64,000 bases of DNA from Adineta ricciae (taxonomy: Eukaryota; Rotifera; Eurotatoria; Adinetida; Adinetidae). Below, in pieces: positions 62,728-64,000 of the stretch. The first letter of the stretch is position 1, and every line of letters begins with the position of its first letter. Under the pieces are notes generated by a model. The model did not search any database and was not told where the DNA came from. It was given only the letters and a program-made list of their open reading frames with translations. The position numbers and the translations under genes were made by a program. The stretch is from NCBI GenBank assembly GCA_905250025.1, contig CAJNOJ010000135.1, forward strand, positions 186,001 through 250,000, given 5' to 3'.

Positions 62728-62994
62728 ACATATACGATTAGTGTCTCATTCTCATACCGAACAGTTGACCCGCTCATAACCGATCGGTTTCTCATCCGAG
62801 ATATTGAAACTTTACATAACAAGTAACACGGCCTAGTGGCCGCTAAACCCTCTACTGAAAGGATAGTATTAGAGCGCTACTATTTGTCCAAAGAGAGAAA
62901 AGTTATTTCAGTTGAACGATCTGATCATTTGATAATTTGTCAGAATGTTTTACTGGGACCAATTTCCCTTCCTGAAATCTTCTGAAATTATAAT

Positions 62995-63047
62995 GCCTAG
63001 TCGTTTGCCGACCTCTCTCCGATCGACCACTCACCGCTAGCCGTCGG
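62995..63047. repeat. GC-rich foldback motif
   Basis: GCCTAGTCGTTTGCCGACCT ... CCGCTAGCCGTCGG with a CTCTCCGATCGACC centre. More diverged from the other copies. Confidence 0.65.
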
Positions 63048-63311
63048 TACCTAATAAGTGCTTAATGATATTTTCATATTAAAAAGTATCTCGTTCTTGT
63101 TGAGTCCGTCTCTAGCAAAGTTGCCGAAATTCTTCACAACTTCATGACCTACAGTATATCTTTTATTAACATTTTTAGTTGAATAAGTCGATGATCTACA
63201 TAGTTTTTTCTTGCAGCTCGAAAAGATGTCATATATATATACCTTAGAAAAATTATGGCCACTTTGCGACAGTCTTATAAACCTCACTTTTCAACTAATT
63301 TTCAAAAGAAA

Positions 63312-63366
63312 CAACTAGTCGTTCGTCGGCCTCCCTTCGGTCGCCCACTCACGGCTAGCTGTTCCC
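63312..63366. repeat. GC-rich foldback motif
   Basis: AACTAGTCGTTCGTCGGCCT, CCCTTCGGTCGCCC and ACGGCTAGCTGTTCCC. Confidence 0.7.
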
Positions 63367-63473
63367 ATGCGTACTCATTTTACTATCTTAACTTCATTCG
63401 GACGAAGACACGTTCCGAAAATGAGTACATTTCAGAAAATCAATTCATAATCAAAAACTAAGAAGCTTTACCG

Positions 63474-63617
63474 ACAAGGGGGAAAAAGCACTTTGTGATT
63501 TATGTGATTTAAATCAGTTTAAATCACCAAAATTCATTTTTTTCATATGACTTAATGTGATTTAAAGTGATTTATCTATGATTTTGCCGTGATTTAAATC
63601 AGCTTTTCTCCCCTTGT
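63474..63617. mobile_element. 144-bp MITE-like element
   Basis: Ends ACAAGGGGGAAAAAGC and GCTTTTCTCCCCTTGT are inverted with two mismatches. The interior repeats GTGATTTA and the palindrome TGATTTAAATCA in both orientations. Flanking hexamers TTACCG (63468-63473) and TTACAG (63618-63623) match at 5 of 6 positions, a possible target-site duplication. There is no coding capacity. Confidence 0.6.
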
Positions 63618-63791
63618 TTACAGAGCTATATGATTCTCTGGAAAAGGTTTCAATCTTCTCTCCACCATAAGGAACCTTAAATGGCTGCCACCTATGTTCG
63701 TGCAGAGCAACGATTAATTTCTGACCAAGAAATCTGAAAGCTCTATAAAAATCACAAAGGTTGTTCTTAAAAATATTATTCTGGAAATCGA

Positions 63792-63845
63792 CGACTAGTC
63801 GCTCGTCGACCTCCCCTCTGGTCGGCCACTCGCGGCTAGCCGTCA
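63792..63845. repeat. GC-rich foldback motif
   Basis: GACTAGTCGCTCGTCGACCT, CCCCTCTGGTCGGCC and GCGGCTAGCCGTCAC. The centre is one base longer than in the other copies. Confidence 0.7.
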
Positions 63846-64000
63846 CATGTACATTTTCACTCTTCCATTTAGTCTAGAATCATTTTTGAAAGTAATCCAT
63901 TCATTCTCTTCTATTCCCTCTTTAAAAGTCACCCTCTTTGTGCTACTGTGACTCTCGAAGACAACACCTGACAAGTGAAACATTATTTTGAATGACTGTT

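Noticed and set aside
62395-63845. CRISPR-like array of the GC-rich motifs
   Set aside because: The spacing is irregular and hundreds of bases long, the copies are diverged, and the DNA is eukaryotic.

Overview
This is eukaryotic DNA. It has AT-rich spliced genes, mostly 45-60 nt GT-AG introns, one 5S rRNA gene, two tRNA genes and clear animal orthologues: Ski/Sno, a SynGAP/DAB2IP-type RasGAP, midasin, PKA regulatory subunit type I, BCS1 and a PGAM5-like phosphatase. Three features together suggest a bdelloid rotifer (such as Adineta or Rotaria): the compact introns, an ADP-ribosyltransferase fused to kinesin-light-chain-type TPRs, and a plant-like PPR relic. That assignment is inference; no marker gene in the window proves it.

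Left part (1-20.4 kb). A PGAM5-like phosphatase (+) and BCS1 (-) meet tail to tail. Then come three related minus-strand genes that share XAF1/TRAFD1-like C2HC zinc fingers. Gene A is kinase + fingers (2.7-5.0 kb), gene B is U-box + kinase + fingers (14.1-17.6 kb), and gene C is fingers only (18.4-20.3 kb), a partial tandem copy of B. Between A and B lie a 5S rRNA gene (+), the Ski homologue (-) and an orphan single-pass membrane protein (-). A-B-C is the best candidate here for an undescribed, lineage-specific signalling family. The architecture suggests ubiquitin and phosphorylation signalling tied to XAF1/TRAFD1-like fingers, but the function is unknown.

Middle part (20.4-48.3 kb). A gene-poor stretch holds a broken PPR gene. 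It is followed by a large minus-strand RasGAP gene (PH, C2, GAP, coiled-coil tail) with several candidate first exons and two tRNA-Arg(UCG) genes inside one intron. Divergent from it is midasin (+, about 16 kb, six AAA modules, an acidic/Gln-rich stretch and a C-terminal MIDAS domain), the ribosome-assembly ATPase.

Right part (48.3-64 kb). About 4 kb of non-coding sequence precedes the PKA type I regulatory subunit (+) and a small secreted Cys-containing protein (+). After that the window changes character and looks like an accessory, repeat-rich region. It holds a 520-bp inverted-repeat element, about 500-bp direct repeats on both sides of an ART-TPR gene (-) that appears 5' truncated, a cluster of GC-rich ~50-bp foldback motifs and a 144-bp MITE-like element. 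One ambiguous base (62237) sits exactly where the ART-TPR reading frame meets the right-hand repeat.
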